From: Rhizomys pruinosus
Lineage: Eukaryota > Chordata > Mammalia > Rodentia > Spalacidae
Length of the DNA: 64,000 nucleotides
Direction of reading: 5' to 3'
Assembly (NCBI GenBank): GCA_009823505.1
Contig: VZQC01009573.1
Location: 1,605,478 to 1,669,477 of the forward strand
Below are positions 44,022-54,894 of the stretch, piece by piece. Position 1 is the stretch's first letter. Each line of letters begins with the position of its first letter. Below the pieces are notes generated by a model that saw only the letters and a program-made list of their open reading frames with translations, was not told the DNA's origin and made no database searches. Made by a program: the position numbers and the translations under genes.

Positions 44022-44110
44022 AAGCTAGCGCAGGATCCGCCCGCCCGGCTCTGGGCTACTGACTGGTTACTGCGCTCCTTGGTCTCCTCTGTCTGACAGC
44101 CGCCAGCACC

Positions 44111-44338
44111 ATGTCCGGTTACCCCAAAAGCTACAATCCTTTCGACGAGGATGCGGAGGACGAGGACCCTCGGCCAGCGCCGTGGACTGAGGCCCGGGAC
44201 CTCCCCGACGCTCCCGTGGACCGGCAGCAGTACCTGCGGCAGGAGGTACTTCGCAGGGCCGAGGCTACCGCCGCCAGCACCAGCCGGTCCCTGTCCCTCG
44301 TGTATGAATCGGAGAAGGTCGGGGTAGCCTCTTCTGAG
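44111..44338 (+). CDS. SNAP29: SNAP29 coding exon 1
   Basis: Synaptosome-associated protein 29, a Qbc SNARE that pairs with STX17 and VAMP8 for autophagosome-lysosome fusion and also acts in endosomal and ciliary traffic. The 76 codons read [14 protein letters not shown], an acidic/proline stretch, then [20 protein letters not shown] and [12 protein letters not shown], closely matching mammalian SNAP29. The NPF motif at residues 9-11 is the known EHD1-binding site. The region after it begins the first SNARE motif. The exon ends GAG at 44336-44338 with donor GTGAGC. The frame continues into the intron to a stop at 44468-44470, which is not coding. ATG context is favourable (A at -3). Exon 2, which should begin with E-L-A-R-Q-R-G, was not found to the right. 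Confidence 0.96.
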
Positions 44339-44997
44339 GTGAGCCTGAGGGAGGACGGAGCCGAACCGGCCAATCCTCGCACGGCCAGACGCTTTAAAGA
44401 AATGCTTTGTTCAGGAGATTTGGGGACTTTTGAAATTGCCTACCATAGGTTGTTGCGCTTAGTGACTTGATCATAATAATCTATTAACATATGAAAAGCT
44501 ATGACTCTACCGTGCTTGAAAGAGGCTGTTTGTCTCTGGAATCTCCCTTGGCTATTACTCTGCGTGGTTGATTCATCCCTCCACCCCCATGCCTACTTAA
44601 AAGGTAAACTCCAGAGACAGAACTGGAGGTAAGAATTGCAAAGAGCAGAGCCTGGATTAGAAAACACACTTTTTGGATTTAAGCCTTAGGCCCTTCCTTA
44701 GTAGTGACCCAGGTAAAATGTGCCAGGTGCCTGAGGCACCCAGAGCAAAGGGAGCTTTGAGTTCTTCCCACATCCTGGAGTACTTTTCACCGTACTAATG
44801 GGGATGTTATGTCCCCTTGCTAGCACGCCTACCGAGTTGGGTTGGGTCTAGAACCTTGCCTTTATTTCCCAGGTCCTACACAGATGATGTGTGTGTTGTG
44901 ACAGTCTGTTACTCCAGTTAGCCTTTTCCATCCATAGAAAATTTCAGACTTTTAATTTTATTTTTATTTATTTATTTATTCATATTTATTTATTTTG

Positions 44998-45109
44998 ATC
45001 TTTTTGAGACAGGGTCTCCCTGCAGCCCCAGCTGTCCTGGAACTCTCTATGTAGACCAGGCTGGTCTTGAACTCATAGAGATCTGCCTGCCTCTGCCTCC
45101 CAAGTGCTG
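44998..45109 (-). mobile_element. B1 SINE, 5' end lost
   Basis: Reverse B1 to ctcccaagtgctgg. The stretch 44471-44997 is otherwise unique with a (TTTA)n at 44957-44990. Confidence 0.88.
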
Positions 45110-45111
45110 GA

Positions 45112-45325
45112 CTTTTTATTTTTTTTATTTATGTATATATTATGTTTATATATTTATGTATATTTGTGCAGGTGCCCACAGAGGCCAGAAGTAGGTACCA
45201 GGAGGTACCCTGGAGCTGGAGTTACATGCAGTTGTGGGCGACCCAGTGTGGATACTAGGAACTGAATTCTGGTCCTCTGAAAAAGCATCAAGTACTCTTA
45301 ACCACTGACCCATCTCTCTAGCCCC
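45112..45325 (-). mobile_element. B2/B3-type SINE, diverged
   Basis: gaggccagaagtaggtacc to cccatctctctagccccc. Confidence 0.75.
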
Positions 45326-45344
45326 CTATAATATTTTCTTGTTT

Positions 45345-45622
45345 GGGTTATTTATTTAATGAGTATTTTGCCTGCATGTTTGTAAGTGCACCCATGTTGT
45401 GCAGTGTCCACAGAGGCCAAAAGAGGGCATCTGATCCCTTGGAACTAGGGGTATGGACCTTGGATGCTGGGAACCAAACCTGAGACCTCTGCAAGAGCAA
45501 GGTAGGGGGTTAGGGGTTACAGCAGTCTGCCTGTGAAAGCTTGGGCTGGTCTGGAACCTAGAATCCTCTGGCCTCAATCTCCCTAATGCTGGGATTACAG
45601 GCATGAACCATCATGCCCAGCT
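45345..45622 (-). mobile_element. B2 fragment then decayed B1
   Basis: B2 45345-45503 (head lost), B1 45530-45622 (gctgggattacaggcatgaa). Confidence 0.75.
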
Positions 45623-45904
45623 GTAACTAAAGGTTTCAATAAGATTATTCCTAGACACCCCCTTTGTTTATTAGGGCAGAGGGAAAAAATAAGAAATTAC
45701 TGATACATTAGCTAAGAACAACTTTAAGCATTTTGCAGTTTTGAAAATAGTAGTTGAAACCGAAGTATTGCCTTCTTCCAGTCTTCATGACTGATCTTTG
45801 GGAAAATTCATTTACTCGGATCACTTGGGGACTTGGACAGGTATCAGATGTATTGATGGGCTGTGGGGATAGTGCAGCCAATAAAGGCTGAGGCTAAGAA
45901 CCGC

Positions 45905-45955
45905 AAAAAAAAAAAAAAAAAAAAAATATATATATATAATATAATATATATATAT
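45905..45955 (+). repeat. A tract then (TA)n
   Basis: About 21 A followed by tatata/ataata alternation. Confidence 0.95.
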
Positions 45956-46185
45956 TGACAACCCTCTCATCAGTCATCTCCATCACTTCTGATTACTGCT
46001 GCTTACTTCCCTTCTCCCACCCTTCCCCTTTATGGTATCCCTGGTTGGAATTCATTTTCCTGTCTTTAGGCTTGTTCAAGAAGTTTTGCTTATGGTTTTT
46101 AACTTGATCTGTGATTCTTTATGTTCCTTTCCAAGTCAGTTTGGTTTTAGGGCCTTGGTGAAAAGGTCAGTTGGATTGTTTTTGT

Positions 46186-46290
46186 GTGCTTTGAGATATG
46201 ATCTCACTATGTAGCTAGAATGGCCTTGAATTTAAGATTCTCCTGCTTTGGTCTCCAAAGTGCTGAGGTCATAGATTACCATGCCAGGCT
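46186..46290 (-). mobile_element. B1 SINE, old
   Basis: gatctcactatgtagctag and ccaaagtgctgaggtcatag. Confidence 0.65.
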
Positions 46291-46331
46291 GTAATGGGGT
46301 AGGCTAATCGAAGGTCTTAAACCTAAGGAAG

Positions 46332-46492
46332 GGCCAGGCGTGGTGGCGCACGCCTTTAATCCTAGCACTTGGGAGGCAGAGGCAGGTGGATCTTTGTGAG
46401 TTCAAGGCCAGCCTGGTCTGCAGAGTGAGTTCCAGGACAGCTGGGACTACAGGAAGACCCTGTCTTGAAAAGACCAAAAAAAAAAAAAAAAA
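46332..46492 (+). mobile_element. B1 SINE, young
   Basis: Full-length, flanked by aacctaaggaag / aaactaaggaag. Confidence 0.94.
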
Positions 46493-46517
46493 CTAAGGAA
46501 GGAACTAAGAACTTTTT

Positions 46518-47210
46518 ATTATTACTATTTTATTAGTTTTTTAGTTTTTATGCATATGAGTATCTTGCCTACATATATGTAAGGGGACCATGTGCATATA
46601 AACCCACAGAGGTCAGAAGAGCTTGTTAGATCCCCTAGAACTGGAGGTACAGATGGTTGTTATCCACCCTGTAGGTGCTGGGACCTGAACCTCATCCTCT
46701 GCAAGAGCAGCCAATGCTCTTACCCACTGAGCCATCTCTCCAGCTTCTAAGAACTTTTTAAAATTTTTTAAATTTATTATTTTAATTTTTATTTATTTTT
46801 TTCGTGTGTATGAATGTACTGTATGCATGTAGGTTTGTGCACCAGTGTTGTGCAGTGCCACGGAGGTCAGAAGAGGGCATCCGACTCCCCTGGAACTGGA
46901 GTTAAAGAGGGTTCTCAGCCGCCATGTGGGTGCTGGGGATCGAACCCGGGTCCTCTGCAAGAGCAGTCGATGCTCTAAGAACTTTTTTTCCCCTCTGTGT
47001 ATGAATGTACTGTCTGCATGCAGGTCTGTGCACCCATGTCGAGCAATGCCCCGGAGGTCAGAAGAGGGTGTCGGATTCCTCTGGAACTGGAGTTCTCCTG
47101 GAATTGGTGTTTCAGACGGTTCTCAGCCGCCATGTGGATGCTGGGAATCGAACCCGGGTCCTCTGCAAGAGCAGTCGGCACTCTTAACCACTAGGCCATC
47201 TCTCCAGCCC
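46518..47210 (-). mobile_element. Three B2 SINEs in series at one target
   Basis: Reverse B2s at 46518-46745, 46760-46974 (head missing) and 46988-47210 (17 bp-duplication type). ctaagaacttttt recurs at 46505, 46747 and 46975. Confidence 0.9.
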
Positions 47211-47319
47211 CTGAACTATTTTTTAACTCATTTATTGATCCCATATCTTATTTAAAGTTTTTAAATTTTAATTTGTTTTATTTTATTAATTTTTTAATTT
47301 TTATTTATTTTTTATTTTT

Positions 47320-47473
47320 TTATTTTTTTGGTCTTTTTGAGACAGGGTCTCCCTGTAGTCCCAGCTGTCCTGGAACTCACTCTGTAGACCAGGTTGGCCT
47401 TGAACTCACAAAGATCTTCCTGTCTCTGCCTCCCAAGTGCTAAGATTAAAGGCGTGCGCCACCATGTCTGGCT
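47320..47473 (-). mobile_element. B1 SINE
   Basis: Reverse B1 next to AT-rich TTTTATT sequence. Confidence 0.92.
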
Positions 47474-47685
47474 ATTATTTTTATTTTTGTGTATGAATAT
47501 GTTGCCTGCATGTGTGTTAAGTTCACCCTTGTCATGCAATGCCCGCGGAATCAGAAGGTGTCAGATTCCCTTGGAACTGGAATTATAGACAGTTGTTAGC
47601 TGCCTTGTGGGTGCTGGGAATCGAACCTGGGTCCTCTGCAAGAGCAGTCAGCACTCTCAACCATTGAGCCATCTCTCCAGCCCCT
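47474..47685 (-). mobile_element. B2 SINE
   Basis: Reverse B2, complete to ctctccagcccc. Confidence 0.9.
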
Positions 47686-47754
47686 AAAATTTAATTTAAT
47701 TTTATATCTTTATGTGTGTTCATAGTATATGTGAAGGAAAAGGAAAAGAAAAAA

Positions 47755-47862
47755 ACCAGGCTTGGTGGTGCACACCTTTACTCCCAGAGGTGTGGGATCC
47801 ATCAGCAGAAGCAGGTGGATCTTCATGAATTCAAGGTCAGCGTGGTGTATATAGAGAGTTTT
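47755..47862 (+). mobile_element. B1 SINE, diverged
   Basis: ccaggcttggtggtgcacac to tatatagagagtttt. Confidence 0.75.
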
Positions 47863-48005
47863 GGCTTATGTGCAAAGCCCAGAGGGTAATGCCAGCTATC
47901 TTCCTCTATCACTTGGCTAGACTGGCTGGCCAGAGAGCTGAGTATCTGCCTTTCTTCACCCCCATGCCAGCACAGCAGACTTTTCCTTGGATCTGGGATG
48001 GCAGG

Positions 48006-48260
48006 CTTTTTTTTTTTTTTTTTTTTAAAGCAGGGTCTCCCTATAGCCCCAGCTGGCCTGGAACTCACTCTGTAGACCAGGCTGGCCTAGAACTCACAGA
48101 GATCAGCCTGCCTCTGCATCCCAAGTGCTAGGATTAAAGTTGTGTGCCACCACGCCCAGTTAAAGACAGTTCTTAGCCGCCTTGTGGTTGCTGGGAGTCA
48201 AACCCTGATCCTCTGCAAGAGCAGTCATGCTCTTCACCACTGAGCCATCTCTCCAGCCCC
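48006..48260 (-). mobile_element. B1 SINE then B2 head fragment
   Basis: Reverse B1 48006-48160; reverse B2 48161-48260 holds only the 5' half. Confidence 0.88.
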
Positions 48261-48497
48261 TATCCCATATGCTAAAAATACTACTTTGATTTCTTCACAT
48301 TCCTTGAAATAGCAGAGATTGCTCCTAAATTACACAGTTGTCATTTTTATCTTAAATCGAGAAGATAAAAAACTCATTAGTGTTTATGGAATATGAGCAG
48401 CCCCTGGGTGGGGACATTTCCTTTATGTCGTATCACATATAATTAAAATAGTTTCACTCTGTATTTGAGTTTTATATAGGTTTTAATGTTACAACAT

Positions 48498-48612
48498 TTT
48501 TTATTATTGTTTTCTGAGACAGTGTTTTGCTGTTTGGCCCAGGCTAGCCTCAAACTTGTGATCTTTCTGACTCCATCTCCCAAGTGCTAGGTATGTGCAT
48601 CTATGTTTAGTT
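48498..48612 (-). mobile_element. B1 SINE, old
   Basis: ctgagacagtgttttgctg and catctcccaagtgctagg. Confidence 0.65.
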
Positions 48613-48769
48613 ATTTATATACGTCATTTTTAGTAGCATGGTGTATTCATTAGTTTTCTGTTGCTGTGCTAAAAATACCACACCAAGACAACATGTAGAA
48701 GGAAGAGCTCATTGGACTTATGCTTCAGAGGGATAAGACTCCATCCTGGCAGATCCGAAAGCTGAGTGT

Positions 48770-49010
48770 ATTTTTTTTTTTTTTTTATTTCTGTATGTGT
48801 ATGAATGTACTGTCTGCATGCAAGTCTGTGCACCCGTGTCGCGCAATGCCGCGGAGGTCAGAAGCAGGCGTCGGATTCCCCTGGAACTGGAGCTCTCCTG
48901 GAATTGGAGTTACAGACGGTTCTCAGCCGCCATGTGGGTGCTGGGGATCGAACCCGGGTCCTCTGTAAGAGCGGTCGGCACTCTTAACCGCTAGGCCATC
49001 TCTCCAGCCC
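48770..49010 (-). mobile_element. B2 SINE, 17 bp-duplication subfamily
   Basis: Inserted in the MaLR LTR; flanked by aagctgagtgtattttt on both sides. Confidence 0.95.
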
Positions 49011-49667
49011 CAAGCTGAGTGTATTTTTAAGCAGGCACTGGAAGCAGAGAGAGCAGAACTGCAAGTGGGGAAGACTTAAAAGCTACCCCCAAGTCATGCT
49101 TCCTCCATCAAGGCCACACCTCCCAAACAGAGTCACCAGCTGGGGACAAGTGATCAGATGTGGAGCCTGTGAGGGACATTCTCATTTAAATCGCCACGTT
49201 CCACTCCATGGCTCAAATAGGTTCATGATAATATCATAAGTTCAAAATGCATTTAGTTCAATCTTAGACGTCCCCATGGTCTTTAACAGTCTCAGCGATA
49301 TTCAGAAGTCTAATATCCAAAGTTTCTTTTTCAGACTCAAGACACTCTTAACTGTAACCCCCTGTAAAAGCAAAAAGACAAATTGAATATGTCCAACACA
49401 CATGGAAGCAAGACGCATTCCCATTACAAAAGGGAGAAATGGAAGCATAGTAGGGAATACCAAACCAAAACAAGACTGCAGACCAGCAGGGCAAACACCA
49501 AGTCCTGCTATTAGGGAAACCAGGCCATTGAGAGACCAGAATTTACTCAGAGTTAGATAACTCTCTTTGCTTATTTACGCCAGTGGACCCAGAGGAGCTG
49601 ACACTCCGAAGTTCTAGGTCCCAAGTTACAGACATCTGCAGTTTTTATAGATCTCCCCTCATCATAT

Positions 49668-50186
49668 CTTTTTTTTTAATTATTTTTAGTTCTTTCTTTT
49701 TTTTTATTTATTTTTTTATTTTTTATTTATTTCTGTATGTGTATCAATGTACTGTCTGCATGCAGGTCTGTGCACCCGTGTCGTGCAATGCCGCGGAGGT
49801 CAGGAGAGGGTCTCGGATTCCCCTGGAGCTGGAGTTCTCCTGGAATTGGAGTTTCAGACGGCTCTCGGCCGCCATGTGGGTGCTGGGGATCGAACCTGGG
49901 TCCTCTGTAAGAGCGGTCGGCGCTCTTAACCGCTAGGCCATCTCTCCAGCCCTTTTATTTATTTCTGTATGTGTATGAATGTACTGTCTGCATGCAAGTG
50001 TGTGCACCCGTGTCATGCAATGCCGCGGAGGTCAGAAGAGGGTGTCGGATTCCCCTGGAACTGGAGTTCTCCTAGAATTGGAGTTTCAGATGGTTCTCGG
50101 CCACCATGTGGGTGCTGGGGATCGAACCCAGGTCCTCTGCAAGAGCGGTCGGTGCTCTTAACTGCTAGGCCATCTCTCCAGCCCCC
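49668..50186 (-). mobile_element. Head-to-tail B2 dimer
   Basis: Two reverse B2s of the 17 bp-duplication type (to 49951, then 49952-50186). A single flanking repeat ccctcatcatatctt encloses both, so one insertion event or insertion of one into the tail of the other. Confidence 0.93.
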
Positions 50187-51414
50187 CCTCATCATATCTT
50201 AACTGCTATAACACTGGTAGATTTAAATTGCAGCCTGCATGACCACCAGCACTTATGCTTACATGTCCCAAGGTCAACAAGCAGAAAGTCCTTCTGCAGA
50301 GTTGTTTACAGAAACATATTAAGGGCAAGAGTTCAAACATTCCTTATGTTAAGATTTATTGCTGGTGCCTTAGCAGGCAGGATAATTGCAAACAATTAAC
50401 TGTGGCATTCTTTTCTCAAGATGGCTAGAGATCTTTGGTATTCTCCATTTTAGTAAGCATTCATAAAACCACCATGAGGTGAATACTATATCCTAAAAGT
50501 ATAAAGTCAACCATTAAATGATAAAAACAATATCAGACACACAAAAGAAACATGAAATGCATGGCTATAATTCTTTTCCTCCTTGTCGTAGCTCTATGTC
50601 TGATGCCTGGGACTTTAGTTCCAAAAGGCATAGCTATCTCAGCCCCTCCAGCTTTGCTGTCTACAACATTCGTCACTCTGTTAGGCTACTACCATCTCTC
50701 TTTACAGCTGCCCTTGGCAGATGTCATGGTTCTGGGGTCTCCATTGTCAAGCAGGCTTCAGCTTCACTGCTTCGTACACTGGCTTCTCAGGGCCTCTTGG
50801 TCTCCCAGGGTCTTCTTATTGCAGGGACTCCCCTATACTCTGCCTGGTCTCAGCTGCTGTCTGAAACCACAGAGGAAGAATCATTGACCCCCTTACTCCT
50901 GCATCTTTCATGCTTCTAGAGCCAACTCCCAAAGTCTTCCACATTCCTCCAAAACACATGGTTAGGTATTCTCAGTAGCAACTTCTATATTAGTTACTTT
51001 TCTGTCACTGTGATAAAATACCATGACCAAGGGAGCATGTAGTAGGAAGAGTTCATCTGCCCTCCTCACTACCAGCCCTGGAGGCGAAGGGGAGTAGAAT
51101 CTCATACTTCTGAGCACCTCGGTTCCAGGGGGATGAATTCTTATGGCAGAGGCAGCTGGAGCAGAAAGACCACCAGACAAAAGAAGCAGAGAGCAAACCT
51201 GGAACTAGCAAGGCCAGAGCTTACCCCAGTGACATGCTTCCTCCAGCAAAGCTACACCTCACCTCCCAAAACAGCCACCAACTGGGGACAGTGTGTTCAA
51301 ACTTGGAGCCTTTGGGGATGTCCTCATTCAAGCCACCACACATGTGGTGCTAAATGTCCTACTTTTTCAATTAATTTTTTTAGATTAGCATACAAAGTAA
51401 TGGGTTTCATTTTG

Positions 51415-51660
51415 CTTTTTTTTTTTAATTTTATTTATTTCTGTATGTGTATGAATGTACTGTCTGCATGCAAGTTTGTGCACCCGTGTCGTGCAATGCC
51501 GCAGAGGTCAGAAGAGGGTGTCGGATTCCCCTGGAACTGTAGTTCTCCTGGAATTGGAGCTTCAGACGGTTCTCGGCCGCCATGTGGGTGCTGGGGATCG
51601 AACCCGGGTCTTCTGTAAGAGCGATCGGTGCTCTTAACCGCTAGGCCATCTCTCCAGCCC
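51415..51660 (-). mobile_element. B2 SINE, 17 bp-duplication subfamily
   Basis: Full-length reverse copy. Confidence 0.93.
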
Positions 51661-51662
51661 CA

Positions 51663-51747
51663 TGCTGTGATAATTTAATCGCCAACTTAATACCACCTAG
51701 AGCTGCCTGGGAAGAGAGTCCCAATGAGGGACTGCCTAGATCATGTT
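51663..51747 (+). mobile_element. MaLR-type LTR 5' fragment
   Basis: tgctgtgataatttaatcgc then accacctagagctgcctggg; ends at the assembly N. Confidence 0.55.
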
Positions 51748-51748
51748 N
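51748..51748. other. Single N (assembly gap)
   Basis: The only ambiguous base. Left of it is an LTR start, right of it a B2 already missing its head, so unknown sequence is absent. Confidence 0.95.
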
Positions 51749-51925
51749 GCTCTTGCAGAGGACCCAAGTTCAATTCTCAGTACCTACATGGTGGCTGAGA
51801 ACCGTCCGTAACTCCAGTTCCAGGGGAATCCGACGCCCTCTTCTGACCTCCGAAGCATTGCACAACAGGGTGCACAGACCTACATGCAGACAGTACATTC
51901 ATACACATAAAAAAATAAATAAAAT
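51749..51925 (+). mobile_element. B2 SINE, head missing at gap
   Basis: Begins gctcttgcagaggaccc directly after the N. Confidence 0.9.
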
Positions 51926-51926
51926 T

Positions 51927-52180
51927 GGGGCTGGAGAGATAGCCTAGCGGTTAAGAGCGCTGACCGGGCTTACAGAGGACCCGGGTTCGATCCCCAGCAC
52001 CCACATGGCGGCCGAGAACTGTCTGAAACTCCAATTCCAGGAGAACTCCAGTTCCAGGGGAATCCGACACCCTCTTCTGACCTCCGTGGCATTGCACGAC
52101 AACCTACATGCAGACAGTACACTCATACACATACAGAAATAAAAAAAAAAAAATTAAACAAATAAATAAATAAAATTAAA
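51927..52180 (+). mobile_element. B2 SINE, 17 bp-duplication subfamily
   Basis: Full head; a small deletion before caacctacatgcagacag. Confidence 0.93.
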
Positions 52181-52194
52181 AGAAAAAAAACCCT

Positions 52195-52275
52195 TATGTT
52201 GTCTGGGAATTAAACCCAGATCCTTTGCAAGAGCAGTCAGTGCTTTTAACTTCTGAGCTATCTTTCCACCTGCAA
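52195..52275 (-). mobile_element. B2 head fragment, old
   Basis: gggaattaaacccagatcc to gagctatctttccacc. Confidence 0.75.
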
Positions 52276-52631
52276 AGAAACAACCCAGCTCTTACAAGAA
52301 CCAAACCAGTGTGACCTTGGCATTATGGGGACTTAACTGTAACTCGCTGAGCTAACTGGCCAGTCATTGTGCACGTATGTGTCATTGTACTTTGCTCTCA
52401 ATTGTTCTTCCCCACACTGCTCTCTCTTGACCTCTGCCTGCTTCTGGCTGGTTTCCTTCCTTCTAAATAGCCCCTCTTCCTGCTTCCTTATCACATGCCT
52501 TACATTACCCTCTTCTCCCCTTCCCGTAAGATCTCTTCCTTCCCTCTCATCAACCACTTTCAATTTTTTTAGTTCACATATTAATTATAGTAATAGGTTT
52601 TTTTATTTTTTCATTATTTTTTATTTATTTA

Positions 52632-53064
52632 ATTTTTTTTGGTCTTTTTTTTTTAATGTATATGAATGTACTGTCTGCATGTAGGTTTGTGCACCCATGT
52701 CGTGCAGTGCCGAGGAGGTCAGAAGAGGGCATCGGATCCCCTGGAACTGGAGCCAAAGATGGTTCTCAGCTGCCACGTGGGTGCTGGGGATCTAACCTGG
52801 GTCCTCTGCAAGAGCACTCAGCGCTCCCAACTGCTAGGCCATCTCTCCAGCCCCTTATTATTTTTTAATGTGTGTGAATGTACTGTTTGCATGTAGGTTA
52901 GTGCACTTGTGTCATGCAATGCCACGGAGGTCAGAAGAGGGCATTGGATTCCCCTGGAACTGGAGTTAGAGACGTTCTTAGCTGCCATGTGGGTGCTGGG
53001 AATCAAACCTGGGTCCTCTACAAGAGCAGTCGGTGCTCTTAACCGCTGAGCCATCTCTCCGGCC
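52632..53064 (-). mobile_element. Two B2 SINEs in series
   Basis: Reverse B2s at 52632-52853 and 52854-53064 enclosed by one repeat, agtaataggtttt (52588 and 53066). A ggtctttttttt scrap of B1 tail precedes them. Confidence 0.9.
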
Positions 53065-53213
53065 CAGTAATAGGTTTTAATATGGCTTTTTTAAAAGTGT
53101 GCACCACCATGCCCAGCTTCAATGTGACTTTCCGTATAAGTATATGATATATTTTGATCATATTTATGCCTCTGTAACCTGTTTTTCTCCTCCTCTCACA
53201 GATTCCCTTCCTC

Positions 53214-53375
53214 TTTTTTTTTTTTTTCCGGTCTTTTTGAGACAGGGTCTCCCTGTAGCTCCAGCTGTCTTAGGACTCAGTAGGTAGACCAGGCTGGCCT
53301 TGAACTCACAGAGGTCAGCCTGCCACTGCCTCCCAAGTGCTGGGATTAAAGGCATGTGCCACCGTGCCCGGCTAT
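53214..53375 (-). mobile_element. B1 SINE
   Basis: Complete reverse B1 ending caccgtgcccggc. A B1 5' scrap (gtgcaccaccatgcccagc) lies at 53098-53117. Confidence 0.92.
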
Positions 53376-53391
53376 AAATAAAGTTGTGGGG

Positions 53392-53537
53392 GATTTTTGG
53401 TATTTTTGAGACAGGGTCTCTTTGTCCCAGCTGGCCTGGAGCTCACTCTGTAGACCAGGCTGGCCTTGAACTCACAGATTGGCCTGCCTCTGCTTCCCCA
53501 GTGCTGGGATCAAAGGCATGCGCCACCACACCCGGCT
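53392..53537 (-). mobile_element. B1 SINE
   Basis: Reverse B1 ending caccacacccggc. Confidence 0.92.
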
Positions 53538-53553
53538 TAAAGATATTTTTTAG

Positions 53554-53768
53554 GGGCTGGAGAGATGGCCTAGCAGTTAAGAGTGCCGACTGCTCTTACA
53601 GAGGACCCAGGTTCGATCCCCAGCACCCACATGGCGGCCGAGAACCGTCTGAAACTCCAATTCCCGGAGAACTCCAGTTCCAGGGGAATCCAAGACCCTC
53701 TTCTGACCTCCGTGGCATTGCATGACACGGGTGCACAGACTTGCATGCAGACAGTACATTCATACACA

Positions 53769-53799
<31 letters not shown>

Positions 53800-54073
53800 A
53801 TATTAAAAGATATTTTTTAGGGGCTGGAGAGATGGCCTAGCGGTTAAGAGCGCCGACCGCTCTTACAGAGGACCCGGGTTCGATCCCCAGCACCCACATG
53901 GTGGCTGAGAACCGTCTGAAACTCCAATTCCAGGAGAACTCCAGTTCCAGGGGAATCCGAGGCCCGCTTCTGACCTCCGCGGCATTGCACGACATGGGTG
54001 CACAAACCTGCATGCAGACAGTACATTCATACACATACAGAAATAAATAAAATTAATAAAAAAAAATTAAAAA
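53554..54073 (+). mobile_element. Two young B2 SINEs at one target
   Basis: Forward 17 bp-duplication B2s at 53554-53804 and 53821-54073. agatattttttag occurs before the first (to 53553), between them (to 53820), and as aaatattttttaa after the second. Confidence 0.94.
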
Positions 54074-54288
54074 AAATATTTTTTAAAAAGTAAGCAAACA
54101 ACAAAAATCAATGTGAGTTGTGTAATATCAACTATGGTATCAATTATGCTGGTGCCCCATGGATACTCAAAGATCCTCCTCTGGAGATTGGAAACTGTGA
54201 CCACAGAGACAGAATGGCCTCTCTGGCATAGGAGCCTTAGCCTAGATGTTGCTCAGAAAGGTGCAGTGTTAGCCTGACTGACTAGGCA

Positions 54289-54486
54289 GGTGTGCTAGAT
54301 AGCTGTCGTGTCAACTTGACACACCTGTGTTGAGGGAGCCTCAACTGGGGAATTTCCTCCCTTGGATTGGTAAGGATCAGCCACTCCCACTGAGGGGCCA
54401 TACCAACCAGACCCCACCCTCCGAGGCAGTTCATGGTGATTCTGATGCAGCAGATTTCTCAACAAAAGCTGGTTAGCACAGAAAAG
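54289..54486 (+). mobile_element. MaLR-type LTR, internally deleted
   Basis: tgctagatagctgtcgtgtc and aacttgacac at the start, agctggttagcacag at the end. Confidence 0.65.
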
Positions 54487-54853
54487 GAGCTGCTAGGTCA
54501 GGTCCTCTGTAGGTTTCTGAATGTCTGCATGTAGAAGAGCCGTGTCTTCCCATCTCTGAACACATTCTTGGGGTCTGCTACATAGACATAACTACCCTCA
54601 GGTTCCAGCTCCTCAATAGTCAAGCTGATACCAAGTGACCAAAGGTCTCCCTCCCCACGTCATCATCATGTTTCAGTTAGCCTAGACTCTTCTGACCAGG
54701 ATACTTAGAAATATTACCTTATCATGGCAGATATTCCAATGGCAGAAACCAAGTAAAAGCCATATCTTCTTTTGTGTGAACAACTGTTATCTTTTACCTG
54801 GGCCCCGTCTAGGCCACACATGTCCATCAGTAGCACCTGCCCTACCACCTTTG

Positions 54854-54894
<41 letters not shown>

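Larger units (their letters stand above)
43370..44345. promoter_or_regulatory. CpG-island bidirectional promoter of PI4KA and SNAP29
   Basis: GC- and CpG-rich DNA covers the first coding exons of both genes and the 361 bp between their start codons (43750-44110). No TATA box is visible. The flanks on both sides return abruptly to AT-rich repeat DNA. Head-to-head spacing this short implies a shared nucleosome-free region. Transcription start sites cannot be placed from sequence alone. Confidence 0.88.
48648..51341 (-). mobile_element. MaLR-type element, LTR-internal-LTR, with B2 insertions
   Basis: Reverse element with LTRs at 48648-49196 (split by a B2 at 48770-49010) and about 50990-51341 (ttagttacttttctgtcac to attcaagccacca). 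The internal part 49197-50989 resembles non-coding MaLR internal sequence (ccatggtctttaacagtctc, actcttaactgtaaccccc). A B2 dimer (49668-50186) is inserted in it. Without insertions it is about 1.9 kb, right for a non-autonomous MaLR. No gag, pol or env frame is seen. Confidence 0.68.
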
